Made by a program: the position numbers and the translations under genes
Notes under the pieces: generated by a model
Told to the model about the DNA's origin: nothing
The model's database searches: none
What the model saw: only the letters and a program-made list of their open reading frames with translations
Assembly: GCA_021029095.1 (NCBI GenBank)
Contig: JAJOHG010000016.1
Span: 434,001-498,000, forward strand
Source: Phellopilus nigrolimitatus
Taxonomy: Eukaryota; Basidiomycota; Agaricomycetes; Hymenochaetales; Hymenochaetaceae
DNA length: 64,000 nucleotides
Direction: 5' to 3'
Shown here: positions 13,090-25,261 of the stretch, one piece after another
Numbering within the stretch: position 1 is the first letter of the stretch
How the letters are laid out: each line of letters begins with the position of its first letter

Positions 13090-15990
13090 GAGCCGACGAC
13101 CGCAACACTGCGCTCATCGACTTAGGAGATGCCAATGCCTTGACTTGTAACCTCAAGCACATCATACTCTATTGTCTCAAAATCATCGCAAATACGTAGA
13201 TCGCGTTTCCGCGCTTTTCAACTAGAAAGCTCAACCTTCAAGATCAAAAACCTCAGCTGCACTTTTATTTTCCATTAACTTACAAGGGTTCGTCAACATG
13301 AGCCGGGCGATTGCGTGCACGACGCTGTAATGAATATGGAATGATTATTGGTGTGATGATTCTTTTTTTCGTCGTAAACGGTGCAGTGCACTGCTTTATC
13401 CGCCATTTTTAGTTGAAATGTCAATTTCTTGCTCATAGCACGGCCACGCCCGTCATCTGCATGAGAAGAGCAAAGCAAGGCACAGCTCCCGTAATTTGAC
13501 AATCCTGAAGTCATTTGGGTCCTGTTGTGGAAGATCGCCATAAAATCTACGAGCCAGATATCCAGGAGACCAAGCGGATGCTTTTAGTGCTCTTCTAGCT
13601 GGTGCAGCCGCTTACCGCTCTCCTGTCGACAGCCGCAGTTGCTGTATCTGAGGTCAGTTCTTCGTTGATTTCTGACCTGTGATCCGATGCTTACGACTCG
13701 TACAAGGAAGTCTCGCTCTGTCCGCTCCTGGAAGCTTTACTGGCGAGTCGCTTCACGGAGAGACGCGGGTTCTGCCGGAAGCGCGCTTCATATACGTTGG
13801 ATCGTAATTCCAATACAATCCCGGGCTCCAGCACAGATCCGAAAGCATAAGAGAAATAGCTCAGAGGGAACCACCCGGAACTACAGAAAAGGAAGGGCCG
13901 TCAGAGGACCCGTAAATGGAAGCTGGGGATTCTTGTTGAACTGCGCGCGCGCATCGGGGACAGTTGGGAAGTAGCACACCGCCTGCTCTCTTTGCCTTTT
14001 CTTCAGCCTATGCACACGAGGCGTGAATCTTGCCTGACTCAGTGCTTGTTCTTTGCATCCGACCATGGAGGACGTCGTGAGAGAGGCCAGCTGCCACATT
14101 GTTACAAACCTACAACAATGCTCCTGAGTCATAACAGGTTTGCTTCCACCCTGTGCAAATTTGGACGTGCCGCCATCCGCGACGGACTGGCAACCAATGT
14201 GGCAGCTTATTACCAGCCTGGTGCAAACTGCGCGAGACATACAAACATGCGCATCCAGCCGTCCACATAGCCATCAAATCATTCAATATGCAGTTCCTGA
14301 CAAAATCTGGTTCAAAATCGCTTTGTGTTTGAGTTTAAAGGACGTCCTGCGTCTCGAGGCTGTGTGTGCTCTCAGTATACTTATCTCGCCGACTCAATGA
14401 CTAGTCAATCTATTTATTTTATTTTTTGTTTCAGACGTGCAAGTTTCTCCGCGCGGTCGTTTCCAACAAATCCTTCTGGCTAGAACGCGTCCATGCGCTA
14501 GATCAAGACCATGCGCCCGATTTACCCCGGCACATCTCCACCAGCGAGCTTACTTTGTCCGAGCTGCGCTCCCTAGTTGTGCGTGCACACCAGCGACATA
14601 CTAACTGCACCAGCTCCCAGACCACGCCGCTGCAGCCCACACATGAGGTCGTAGTGCCTGTACAGTGGGAGACCAATCGTGAGGGAGTGACCGACGGAAA
14701 GTGGCGTTATGAGCTACTCCCCGGGGGCGCACTACTCCTGGTCCTCACGCGTCCGGGAAACTTGCGGTGCTGGGACGTGCGGGATCGCAAGTGTGTCTGG
14801 AAGTGCCCATCGCGAATCTCGTCTGGCACGCCCGGCATGCCGATGCCAGAAGTATGCAGCTTCAGCTATGACATGCTGGTGAACGGTGACGTGCGCGTGC
14901 TCGTGGTGAGCGAATTTACCGGCAATGGAGCCACTGAAAGGTAAGAAATGTAATATCGGCGGAACATTTAAACTGCCATGTCGTACTTATATTCTACTAC
15001 TATTCAGAACTCTCGAAATATTCCAAATCCTGCCCCCGACAGAGACAGAGACACCGCTTTACAAGTCCAACTTAAAAGGTATTGATGAATCGAACGGGAT
15101 GGTAGCGTTTTCAAAGTTGAGTGGCGATGTGTCGGCAGTCTGCTTGTTCGACCGACTTCTCCTGACATTTTGGAAGGAACACCGCTCGGTCTTAATCCTT
15201 GGGGTGCGTATTCTCATCTTATCGAAGTGCATGGGATATAATTACCGATGCTTTCCTGTTCAGTGTCTTTTCGATGACATAGACTTTGTGGACGGCTATC
15301 TCATTTTGCCTGCTAGACGTCCACGGGAGCAAGTCAGTCCTTGCCATTCCGCTTTCGTCAATACGCGACATCCAGCCTCGCGCTGCGACATCACATGCAG
15401 CACCAAAACTGACGCTCGGCGACATACCTTATTCCAGCTGTCTCATCCCCCCTCTCCCGCACTTGATCTTTACGCGAGCAGCATTGTCCATCTGCACCTT
15501 CCATTGGATGGCCGAGGCAGAAAGAAAACGGAAAGGTATCGCGATCACCGTGACAAAGCATGTATTGAATGAACAAACCTCGCGCCTCTCTTCTGTAATG
15601 GACTCTTTCGTCTTGAGGACTGCTGCAGACATACCCAGAGCGTCTGTGTCTGAGGCGGTGCGTCCAAATGACGGTCTTCCACACCTTATGCAGGTTATGC
15701 ATTCAAAGTCCACAGCTTTGACCCGGCAGCCGAACTTTGATAGCCTTGCGAGTCGACCTTCACAAGCCGGCTCGACAGCGATCTTCTCTAAATGGAATGG
15801 AGCCTTCATGTGGGAGTTCGCTACCATCTCTCACGGGAAAGAAGTAGTAGTATCCCACCTTCTCGACATCCCAGACGAGGTGAACGTGTATGTGGAGTTC
15901 TACAGCGGGGCAATTCACTTCCGGGCAAAGGACAGGAAATCTGTCGTCATCCAGTATTTCGACCAAGGTTTTGTACGTTGACCGAATTGT
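13090..15990 (+). repeat. Tandem segmental duplication, unit 2 (F-box copy B)
   Basis: Second copy of the 9865-12460 unit. It holds an extra segment at about 13700-13930 with no counterpart in unit 1, plus the broken F-box copy B. Confidence 0.72.
14197..15981 (+). pseudogene. F-box copy B, frameshifted
   Basis: Exon equivalents: up to 14361, 14435-14940 (506 nt as in copy A), 15008-15203 (196 nt as in copy A), 15264-15981. The F-box (VPDKIWFKIALCLSLKDVLRLEA..CKFLRAVVSNKSFWLE) and all splice sites are conserved. Two lesions are visible. The ATG used by copy A is lost, so the nearest in-frame ATG is at 14197, which would add an N-terminal tail. Exon 4 carries one extra T around 15303-15306 (CTCATTTTGCC where copy A has CTCATTGCC), which throws the last 220 or so codons out of frame. 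Past the lesion the old frame is open to 15981 and ends FDQGFVR, a few residues longer than copy A. Either a recent pseudogene or a sequence error at that T run. Confidence 0.75.
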
Positions 15991-16079
15991 GATTTTCAGT
16001 CGGCACATAGATATCAGTTTATTGTCGAGTAATATTTGTCAATTGAAATACTGTTTAGCAGAATACGAACTCGAGGGAT

Positions 16080-16330
16080 AGGCCCACCAACATTGCTTAC
16101 TCATCGCTCTCGAATACGACGTGCAGATCCGGTAAGAAAGATAGATACTTGGGCTATTGTCGATCGAATTCATTTCCTTCTCGTCCATGTGCACATCCAC
16201 GCGAAGAACGTCGACATTTCTGCCTTGACTCCATCGTCTCTTTCAACTAACCGTGTCTGGTCCATCCCGACGCACCCCGAACGTGTCTGAAACGCCAGTC
16301 GCACGTCCTCGTGAGCCTCTGTCCTTCGAT
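16080..16330. repeat. Repeat shared with 61430-61830
   Basis: CATTGCTTACTCATCGCTCTCGA.., GATCCGGTAAGAAAG and CTCGTCCATGTGCACATCCA recur in the same order at 61431-61700. The 61 kb copy has extra sequence, and the 16 kb copy looks internally deleted. It forms the left part of the module that precedes the coiled-coil ORFs. Confidence 0.65.
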
Positions 16331-16735
16331 ACCAGTGTTGCTACACTAAATCTGGTTCCTGCAATGTTCTGTACATTGAGAGAGCAATGATTCGTGCTTT
16401 GACAACATCACTTTGCGCCGTAACAACAACACTTCGCGCTCTGAAAGCAATACCTCATGCTTTGGGGGCAAAGTTCCATTTAATGGTTACCAGTAACCAG
16501 ACTGTGCACGAAATGGTTTCTGGCGGCAATGTCCTAAACTACTTACCTGTTTCACTTTGCAGGTGCATTTTGTATATGAAGTAGCATTCCTTTTGGCCTT
16601 TCTCTCACCAGAAAATATACTAACTAGGTGATAATGTGAGCATATTCGAGACACATCCTTTGTCTAGTATAATTATCATTACCAGTTCTTGTACGTGTAC
16701 CAACACGACCCACTTCCAGACTTCCAGACGCCAAC
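16331..16735 (+). promoter_or_regulatory. Conserved upstream module of coiled-coil ORF 1
   Basis: The sequence CATGCTTTGGGG..AATGGTTACCAGTAA..CACGAAATGGTTTCTG, a CTTTGCAGGTGCATTTTGTATATGAA core and a GTGAGC block are shared with 61950-62320 and, more weakly, 63200-63470. The TATA-like element is TGTATATGAA at 16571-16580, about 155 nt before the ATG. Conservation of the TATA core in three copies supports promoter function, but transcription itself is inferred. Confidence 0.5.
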
Positions 16736-17062
16736 ATGTATCCCAACCCGTCCACTTCCAGTCTTCCAGACCCCGACGTCTTGACCGACAGAGATCAGCT
16801 TTCCGATCGATGTGCACAGTTAATGGACGAACTCGATGCGGCAATTCTCCATCTGCATAACTTGAGGTCGCAGCACCGTGAGGAAAAAAATGAACTGCAG
16901 GGCCTGCTCTCGGCAGCAAAAGGAGCAGAGGACGAGCGCATGCACGTAATGGAGCGTCGACAAGGAGAAGAGGTCAAGGAACAGAAAGACAGAATCGCTG
17001 GTTTAAGAAACGCTTTAGACGATGCGAGGGATATGCACGCGGATTATATTCATGCAGACTAA
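16736..17062 (+). CDS. Small coiled-coil protein 1, unrecognised family
   Basis: Single-exon frame of 108 aa. Residues 1-15 are Pro/Ser-rich (MYPNPSTSSLPDPDVLT). The rest is charged heptad-like sequence (LSDRCAQLMDELDAAILHLHN, then EEVKEQKDRIAGLRNALDDARD), predicted here by eye to be a coiled coil. A homologous but broken copy at 62324-62793 keeps both the Ser/Pro head (TSSLPNLGILTER) and the coil tail (ALRDARDKLADHY), which shows that the frame was once maintained. Downstream sequence with GTAGCTAGCGATAG is also shared. Function unknown; a structural or adaptor role would be a guess. Confidence 0.5.
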   Translation: MYPNPSTSSLPDPDVLTDRDQLSDRCAQLMDELDAAILHLHNLRSQHREEKNELQGLLSAAKGAEDERMHVMERRQGEEVKEQKDRIAGLRNALDDARDMHADYIHAD

Positions 17063-17225
17063 ATGCTGCCGTAGCCAATTTTCTTGTTTTATGTAGCTAG
17101 CGATAGCAACGCGTGTGCAATGAATCGGTTTGACTTTATCAAGCCTTGTTGTGTGACGAGCGTGTACAGATATAAATACGACCGAGATGAGCGCGCAAGA
17201 GAGCTGCCTGCACGGCGCCGTGTCG
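17063..17225 (+). repeat. Downstream module of the coiled-coil family (first of four)
   Basis: TTTCTTGTTTTATGTAGCTAGC.., GTGTGCAATGA.., TTTATCAAGCCTT and TGTGACGAGCGTG form a block repeated at 17430-17530, 62800-62900 and 63750-63850. Each copy follows a coiled-coil segment. The text between may hold an intron (the block carries TATGTAAGTAGC in the second copy), or may be 3' UTR. Confidence 0.5.
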
Positions 17226-17443
17226 ACTGGCGAATCTGGAGGGCCTACTTACTGAGGCTGAGCGCGAGCACAGGAGAGTAGCCGGACGCATTAATGAAAA
17301 GATGTGTCAGCAAGGGAGTGAGATAATGAGACTTCAGGGCCAGGTTAATAGAGCTTATGAAAGTTTAAAATACGCTGTTCAAGAAGACTGCAAGCAGTAC
17401 AAGTCAGCGAAAGGAGACTACCTACCTTTTCTTGTTTATGTAA
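17226..17443 (+). pseudogene. Second coiled-coil segment (partial duplicate or additional exon)
   Basis: In the frame AAT CTG GAG the sequence encodes NLEGLLTEAEREHRRVAGR followed by INEKMCQQGSEIMRLQGQ and a helical tail to SAKGDYL. It resembles ELQGLLSAAKGAEDE..RIAGLRNALDDARD of the ORF at 16736. It has no good ATG of its own before 17302. It may be a downstream exon of the 16736 gene or a tandem copy that lost its head. A cDNA would decide. Confidence 0.4.
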
Positions 17444-17539
17444 GTAGCGATAGTAATGTGCGTGCAAAGAACTACCTTGACTGTCACCAGGCATTGTTGT
17501 GTGACAAGCGAGTACAGCTGAGCGTACAAAAAGACAGTG

Positions 17540-18050
17540 AGGCAAGGGGTGCGCGTGTTGGGCGAGAAAGCACATTCCTCGGCGAGGCGAGCAGCTTCGG
17601 CATGTTCCGGGAGTTTTGAACACGGCCCTTCTGCATCCACATCCTCTTTTCTTGTGTTCACGATCCCCATCGTCTTTGAGTGCCGTCCTCTCGCAATTGT
17701 CTTCCATTCACAGGCTCTAGAAAGAGCATCTATGAGGTCGGCTCCCCGAGCGCTGGGGCGAAGTAAGGTTGAGCCGCCTTTGGGCTCAGATCGCTCTCGA
17801 TCGCGACGTGTTCTTACAAGTACGCATGAGGCGACCCCATCTGCACATCCTCGCTCGCTCGCTCGCCTGTGTCCCATACGTGTGGTGCAACGAATGCGAG
17901 CGGATGGTCGCGCCCGATCGCTGGACCGTTCCGTCTCCAGTGTGCATGGCGAGTTTTCTCCATCACGTCTTCGCGACTCATGCCGCTGATCGTCTCCGAT
18001 CGCGCCTCTATCGCGCCCCGTGTCGAATAACCTCTTCCAGTTATACAATC
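17540..18050. repeat. GATCG-rich module cluster
   Basis: Contains TCGCTCTCGATCGCGAC near 17793, CGCCCGATCGC near 17911, GGCGAGTTTTCTCCATCAC near 17947 and CTGATCGTCTCCGATCGCGC near 17988. These are variants of the module that fills the R blocks. The long minus-strand frame across it (17422-18048) is not conserved elsewhere. Confidence 0.5.
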
Positions 18051-19985
18051 GTGTCGTTGCAACTCCTCAGGACCCATTCGTGCCCTCCGCACCATACACC
18101 ACATCAGTACCAGCCAAGCCACGAAAAAGCAGCATCGGGTCGGTGGGGGTTCCTCCTCCGACCCCCTTAGACTGTTTCTTTGTTCGTTGGAGGGCTTTAT
18201 GGGTGCGGTAGTAGTGGAAGGGAGTGCGTTTTCTGGCCTTGTTGGGCGGGCAATGCCGCTTCGGTAGGTTCTTTCTTCCTCGTTGCTTGCTTGTTCTTGT
18301 ATGCGCATGAATGTCCACGCGCACTGCACGGGTCATGCCTCGCTCTCCACCATCTGGAGAACGGAGGACCTGCATGATTCTCCGGAATTCCGGTGTGTCT
18401 GTTTCCTCTCATTTTACGCCCGCACAGGCAGCAGGGAGGCAGCCGTTACCTCCCGGCGCGCACATGCACTCCCGGGTCCACTTCGTTCTCTCGTATCAGC
18501 TGCCTCGAGCGTGCTCCGCCTTTCCTCGCGCTCGAGTTCTCGACTATGTGAGGCAGCTGGATGGTATTGTTTCCTCGCGCGGCCATTTTTCTTTGTCCCC
18601 TTTCTACATCTGCAGAAACGCATGCACCTCTGCTCCCGATCGTGCCCACGCCATCTGCATCAGTGGCCTCAGCGGGGAACACTGTGCTTCGTATTGCACA
18701 TGCACACCATTCCTCGCTGTGAGACATCAATCTCGATGGCGTGGTGTCAACGAGCTCTGGTGCCCGCGTCGCCTTGCAAATTTTGTTTTATGCTTCACCT
18801 GTTGTGTTAGTCTGTCCTGTCTTTCTCTACTACTGTCTTGTAGCGGGTAATGAACCAACTAAGACTCGTCGATGTAAATCAGTTTTTGTGAAACAGCCCT
18901 TTGTATTCTTCCAAGATATACTTGTAAGCTAGCATGTCACTGAGTACTATACAGTGTCAGAATGGTGAAATATGTACGGGTAAATATTATATAGATTTTA
19001 CGGTATGAGGACTCAAATTGAAGGATTTCGTAGTAATGAACCAGCGTGGGAACACGCATATACTCGGTCGACCTATGTCTCCTGGTTTTCAGATCTGGTC
19101 TCATTCAACCAGAAATCTGATTTCAAGTGTATTTTCGAGCCCAAAGCATCCTTAGGAGTTATATATGTCGTTATGGCTGGGTTGCTTCGGAGTTAGGCCC
19201 TTTATCCTTCTCCATGGGCTCATATGGGCCGAACTCTGTGGTTTCATGAAGGGCCTCTTGCCTACCCCATAACTTCAAAACTATCAACTCTGTCACACTA
19301 ATTGCATCAAATACAAGTGCTAAATATAAGGAATAGTATGAATATGTAGAAAAATGGTTCTTGAATTGCAGAACAGAAAATACGAAAAGTACATGCACCT
19401 CCGAGCTAAAAGCTCGCTCCAGTTCTTGATCCCAACAGCAAGCCACATTTGTATTAATTTGGAGAACTCATATTGTCTTCAGTTCAGAAAAAAGTGCAAA
19501 ATTTCGAAGTACTAGGAGCGCTGATTTAAAATTAATGAAGGCATAACCTTAGCTAGATCTTACAAACAGCAATTCTCGGCCACTTGCGACAACATAGCTT
19601 TTTTTCTACTGCTTACTAGACTACAAAATTTGTCCGAATGTCTTTCGTGTATGTACAAATTGACAGGATGACCAGATAGTTAGTTGTTCATTATGCGAAT
19701 GATCTTACCCGCTCAGACATATAGTACGCGCGTTGCTACGCGTCTTTGCTAAATGACACTTCTTGCCTGTGGTTGAGCGCAAGCAAAGAAATATACGCCA
19801 CCCATACCGGTACACATCATTGAGCGGAACGAATAAAACAGCTTAAATATAGTAGGGCCGTCTAAGTTTCAAGAAGGAAAAAGCCCTTTGTCTCTTTGTG
19901 TAGGCCTTGCGTTCCTCTCCAACGCTCATAGGACGCTAAGACCTGCAGAGTGTCGGATTGTTCAAACCCCCGTCGCGAGATCATG
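18051..19985. other. No gene supported
   Basis: Several overlapping frames of 90-180 codons exist at 18280-18850, but they shadow one another and none has a recognisable motif or a paralogue in the window. 18940-19985 is AT-rich and featureless to me. Confidence 0.35.
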
Positions 19986-19989
19986 AGAA

Positions 19990-21390
19990 ATCACAATTTT
20001 AGTTGTTGGCCTCGAAGCATAGTAAATGTAATAGAACACATGAAGACTCGACGCTTGGTGAGAGGATATCGATAGATATTAAACGTCCGGCGCTAGAGCT
20101 GTCTTCTTATTAGCAAGTGTTACGCATATTGACTGTATGAAGCGGCCTGAGCCCCTCGTCTTCTCGGAAGATTCCGATCCTTTGAAAGCGTAAGTCGCTC
20201 GCGCCTCTCGCTTGCTTTCTCTCACCTTTCTCTCACTCCTCCATCTCAGTCCAAGCAAAAGCGCGAAACGGATATGTGGCATTGAAGTATGCCTTGTAAC
20301 ATCCCCCATCTCTATTTCCCTTTCTTAACTCGGGTATACCCTCCTTCTGCGAGCAGCCAACGTCCTGCAATCGACCTCAACCCGCGGTGCCGGGATGAGC
20401 GTCGGGGAATTTTCTGCGTTGTGCATATTCTTGCTGCAATATTAGACGCCCATGACTGAAGCGATAGTGCATTACACTCTTTCATCCACAGTCTTTCTCT
20501 CTTCTCAAATTATGCTCCGTGTGTTATTCTAATAAGTTCATTTTCTTGTTTTCAGACACCGCCCTCGATTGACTACATCTCCGGAGAGAAAGGGCATCAG
20601 CAAAGAAGAGGCACCACGATCGTGCTTGATCGCGATAATGTTCCTTGCTCCTTCGCGTACAAGGCGAGTTCTCTCCATTTTTTCCTACATATTTCCCATC
20701 ACTGATCCAAGCGAACATAGGCCTCGCTAAACTTGGTCTTCCTGAATGAACCAAGTTCACTGGCAACGATGTGTCGGCGCTTTGTTCTTGGCCCAAGCTT
20801 GGACTAAGCGACGAGGTGTGCATATCCTACAAGTCTTTCTCATCCTCGATAATCGCTCCTTATTCTCAGGGTTTCCATGCCAAAGCACTGGCTCAAGACG
20901 GTCACATGGTATCATATATGCAACCCTCCTTTGCAATCGATTCAAGACTGCAACTGTCTTCTAGCGACAAGGCCTTTGAAACGTGACAAAGCAGAGATGA
21001 GTTGCTTACAGACAGACTTTTTCTTCACATCCCTATTCTATTTTCTCTTTTTTGGGTTCGATTGCGAACGCCATTGTTTTCGATTAAGCCCGATCCGCGG
21101 GACCGGGAGGAAAGGCATGCGTATTATGTGGAGATTACTGCTCTCAGGCTTGCCTTGCTGTAATTTCTTCCGAATACACATGTCTTTGCAACGTTCCAAC
21201 CTGACCGCGGTGATTTGGGGTTGTGGAAAGCACGCAATTCGAATCTCGCATCGTTCCTCGTCTTCTTTTTTTTAATGCTTTCCTCCGTTGTCGCCTCGCA
21301 CATTCATGATTACGCGCCAAGGCTCATTGATTTTTTCGCTTCCTTTCGTTCTGTTACTACTCAACACGGCTTACGCCGCATCGTCCTCCA
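19990..21390. repeat. S block, copy 1
   Basis: Diverged relative of 23120-24600 and 44830-46320. Landmarks are GTTGGCCTCGAAGCATAGTA at 20003, TGTCTTCTTATTAGCAAG at 20100, TGACTACATCTCCGGAGAG at 20570, CACGATCGTGCTTGATCGCG at 20617 and GGCATGCGTATTATGTGGAG at 21113. One internal stretch (20554-20660) keeps the same frame in all three copies, reading SIDYISGEKGHQQRRGTTIV and on, flanked by TTTTCAG and AAGGCGAGT. It may be a decayed exon. Confidence 0.65.
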
Positions 21391-23080
21391 TTCTGATTAT
21401 TAATATTTTCTTATCTAATCTCCTCATGCAGAGGGGCATGGAGATTCAAGTACCTTGCTTGATTGTAGAGCTCTTACTCTTGCGCGCAACAGGTAAGCTC
21501 TCTTCGTCCTATTTATATGTCTTTCGCTGCTGATGAGCTTCGATCGCGTGTCACCTTTCACCCGCAAGAGCACAAATAAACCACCCGCCGACGTGCCTCC
21601 TCAGACGGCTGTATCCATGACTCCCGATAGCTATGGCGAGTGGCGGGCTCAGGACAGGCCAGCGGCCGTGAAACGATCGCTCCTGATCGCAGTACGTTTT
21701 TCATTTTCTTCACTCCAGCGCGCAATGACGAGCCGAGCTCTCTATGCGTTACCATCGCCGATTCGTGCGCGATCGCGTCCCCGCCCAGCGCATCACTCGA
21801 TTTATCATCTCTTCTGCTTATGCAGTTGCGTCTTCCAAGCACGTCATTTTGCAGCTCTCTGTGTCATACTATACTCCCGCCACATCGCCGCTGAAACCAA
21901 CGAGAAGCGGTGCTGAGGGCTGCGGATGCGTCTCCCCGGATCCCTCATGGTTGAAAGATTTTTCGAGTCGCACGTGGCTGAACTATGCGAGATATGGAGG
22001 CCGTCTCTGGCATTGGCGGGGCGCGCGCGTTTGCCCCCGACGTACTTTTCTACGTGCTCTTGCGGCGCTGCCCATCGCACTCGGCTTTACTCCCCGCCAT
22101 CTGGGAAAGGGAACATTTCTTTGAGAGGGAAGAACGCCCTGCGATATGCGGCGCATTTCCCCTCTTCGCAGATAAGGGCCGTTTTCTCTTCTTTAGATGG
22201 CGGTGTCTGTTGCCATTGCCTGTGAGCGTATGGCACACGCACGTTCCTTCCTTCAGTTCTTTCTCTATGTCTTTCGAAGCGAGGGCGCCTCTGTCCTTAA
22301 CCGCCTCCCCGCAGTCCGGGACTGGTAGCCCGTGAGGAGTCACCGTGCGCCGCGTTCTGCGGCGCTTTCTGTGCCTCACGTGTGGTAGACCATTGTTTCG
22401 GCGGACTGGCGACGGACACGAGGTCCGCACCGCATCGCGGATGTTTCGTTCCTAAGGGGCGCATCGAATGTGATTCGAGAATGGGGTGTCAGTAGTGTAC
22501 GCCGTGTTGCGTGTATATGAATTTACCAACGAATGCTATATAGTTTTATTGCCTCTGAATGTATGTTTCAAGCATGAAATCGCGTCGAACGGCTCGGGAT
22601 ATGCGTCGTATCTGTATGACGAGATGCGCCGGGTTCGATTCAGATAATTGTGAATGCAGGACGTCTTCATAAAAAGACACCTTTTTTTTCTTTCTTCGCG
22701 TGGGTATGTACATGTACAGGAGCTATATGAACATGCCGAAGAATGAAACGTCAGCTCCACCCACATTCCTGATCTCTACACTCTAATAGAGGAAGACTAG
22801 CCAGCCTAGACCCGCTCTCGGATAAATCGTGCTGGGAATATGAGCTTTGCTCTCGACGTGGGGATGGGCTCCCTGTCGCGCCCTTCGCGCCGTAGAAACA
22901 GTCGAGAAACTGCGACGGATTGGCGGCGCCGGGCGGCCAGGACAGCCCAACATCGCGGCCGCCGCCGTTGTCCAGGTTTCGAGTGTTCGGTTCGAGAAAT
23001 GCCGTGGATTGCTCGGGAAGATCTAGCAAAGCCGTCAGCAGCGCTGCCCCCGCGCACGCCAATTCACACACGCTGAGACG
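21390..23080. repeat. R block 1
   Basis: Shares ordered landmarks with R blocks 2-5. These are GTAAGCTCTCTTCGTCC near 21492, CCACCCGCCGACGTGCCTCC near 21582, GATCG palindromes near 21675 and 21760, TCTGGGAAAGGGAACATTT near 22099, a perfect GC hairpin at 22347-22365, TTTACCAACGAATGCTATAT near 22522, and TGCGACGGATTGGCGGCGCC near 22913. No long frame is conserved among the blocks and no transposase or reverse transcriptase motif is seen, so it appears to be non-coding or a decayed element. Confidence 0.65.
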
Positions 23081-25105
23081 CGGTGCACAATTTCTCTGCT
23101 CAAAGTTTGACTTCGGTTTATTCGCAGCCTTTCCGACCAATGACGGAATCGCATCTTTAGTTGTTGGCCTCGAAGCACAGTAAATGTATTTAAACACATG
23201 AAGACTCGACGCTTGGCGAGGACAGATAATAAATGTATTAGAACTGTCTTCTTATTAGCAAGAGTCAGCGTCGTATGCACTGACTCGTCTTCTCGGAAGA
23301 TGCCGACGCCTTGTAAGCGCAAGTCGCTCGCAAAGCGCCTCTCGACTGCTTTCTCCTCTCCTCTGCCTCAGTCCAAGCAAAAGCGCGAAACGGATGCGCG
23401 GCATCAAAGTATTCCTTGTAACCTTCCCCATCTCTATTTCCCCTTTCTTTCTGCGAGCAGTCCTCGTCCTGCAATCGATCTTAATCCGCGGAGCCGGGAT
23501 GGGTATATGTGCAATTTCTGGGTTCTGTATGTTCCTGTACTAACCTTGGATGCCCACATTTTCGGGTCCGATCGTATCTTGGGTCCGCGGTACTTTCGAT
23601 TACAGACGACAGGCAAGCTTTGAGTCTTGTCTTTTCCTTCGTGGTCTTGCCATGCTTTCGTGCCTTTATCTGGGTTAGTGCATTACACTCTTTCATCCAC
23701 AGTCTTTCTCTCTTCTCAAATTATGCTCCGTGTGTTATTCTAATAAGTTCATTTTCTTGTTTTCAGACACCACCCTCGATTGACTACATCTCCGGAGAGA
23801 AAGGGCATCAGCAAAGAAGAGGCACCACGATCGTGCTTGATCGCGATAACGTCCCTTGCCCCTGCGCATACAAGGCGAGTTCTCTCCATTTTATCTACAT
23901 ATTTCCCGTTACTGATCGCCTCTGATCGTGTTTCGAGCGCACCTCGCCCCCGCTAGGCTGGTCGTCTCGGTCGATTGCTCAGGTGCACTAAGTTCACGAC
24001 TATCATTGGCGACGATGTGTGGCGCTTTGTTCTCGGCCCAAGCTTGGACTGAAATGGCGAGGTGTGCATATCCTTCGAATCTTCGAATTCTCGATACATC
24101 GCTCCTTATCCTCAGGTCTTCCATGCCCACGGGCTCAAGACCACGTGGCATCATATACGCGATCCTTTTCTGCATTCGATTCAAGACTACAAGTGACCTG
24201 TAGCGGCAAGACATTTGAGACACGACAAAGCAGAGATGAGTCAACTTACAGATAGTCTTCTTCTTCACATTCCTATTCCATTTCCTCGTTTTCGGGCCGT
24301 CCGCCATTGTTTTGCGATTAGCCTCGACCCGTGGGACGGGGAGGAAAGGCATGCGTATTATGTGGAGTTTGCTGCCTTCAGGCTTGTCTTTCTGTAATTT
24401 ATTCCGAATGCACATATATTTTTGTCCTTCCAACCTGACCGCGGTGCTTTGGGGTTGCGGAAAGCAGGCGAATCGAATCTCGCATCGTTTCTCGTCTTCT
24501 TTCTTTACGCTTTTTTCCGTTGTCGCGTCGCGCATTCATGACTACGTGCCCTCCAAGGCCCATATATTCTTCGCTTCCTTTCGCTCTCTTCCTGATCAGC
24601 ACGGCTGCTGGTCATCTTCGATTGCGCGTACTTTCTCCCACCGATCTCTCCTCGTTACAGGGCACCTGTGTTTCATCCGCCAAAAGACTATACGAGAGCG
24701 ATGGACGCACGGACTGCTTATGTGTCAAATATCAGCTGCATGACAGTAGCTATACACACGGGCAGCGGGATACGTGCATGTTATATCATACCTGGTGGTA
24801 CACGTCGATAGATGAATGCGCGCCTATAAGAATGCTACTACCTTGCGCCCTAATTGTGTCCCGTCTCGGCTCGTCATCCCGGACGCGTTTTCGCGCAGAA
24901 GCCACGGGTACGTCCGAGCAGCATGCTCTAAAGTTGACGGGAGAAAGGGAGAAGGCCAAAGCAAGAAACTGCAAAGGATCGACCTTTTCGATTTCATCGA
25001 GCGGTTGAACAATGGTACGAGGCCTGTTCTCTTGAGAATCCTGAATCATCCTATACTGACAGGTTGATATCACCCGCTTACGCAAGTCAATCAACAGAGT
25101 TTTAA
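23081..25105. repeat. S block, copy 2 (left of the RlpA-like gene)
   Basis: Nearly identical by eye to 44830-46840 over long stretches. The match is strongest from about 23990 (45690) through 25050 (46780), including CAGGGCACCTGTGTTTCATC and GAGACACGACAAAGCAGAG. Differences include small indels (for example about 11 nt near 24650 versus 46375) that break the longest frames, which argues against coding function. It ends at TTTTAATATATATC at 25095-25108, where the 44.8 kb copy enters its microsatellite. Confidence 0.75.
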
Positions 25106-25261
25106 TATATATCATGTATTATATCAAAATATTCCGAAGCGGAGAACTATTATTTCAATATTAATTCAAGCAGTCATTCCAGAACCAGCGGCATTCCTCC
25201 TTTCCAAATCAGCAACTCGATGAGATGGAGCGCGCGCACACTCGGAGACATCCCTTCCTGC

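Noticed and set aside
17422..18048. 208-codon minus-strand Arg/Ser-rich frame
   Set aside because: The composition comes from GATCG/CGCG-rich repeat DNA, with no conserved counterpart and overlap with other equally long frames.
22620..22660. tRNA-like GGTTCGATTCAGA motif
   Set aside because: Resembles a T-arm, but no acceptor stem, D-arm or anticodon arm folds around it, and it recurs as part of the R-block tail.
23909..24535. 208-codon minus-strand frame, shared in part with 45806-46255
   Set aside because: Open in two recent copies only because the DNA is almost identical. Not open in the older S copy at 20.7-21.3 kb, and no motif recognised.
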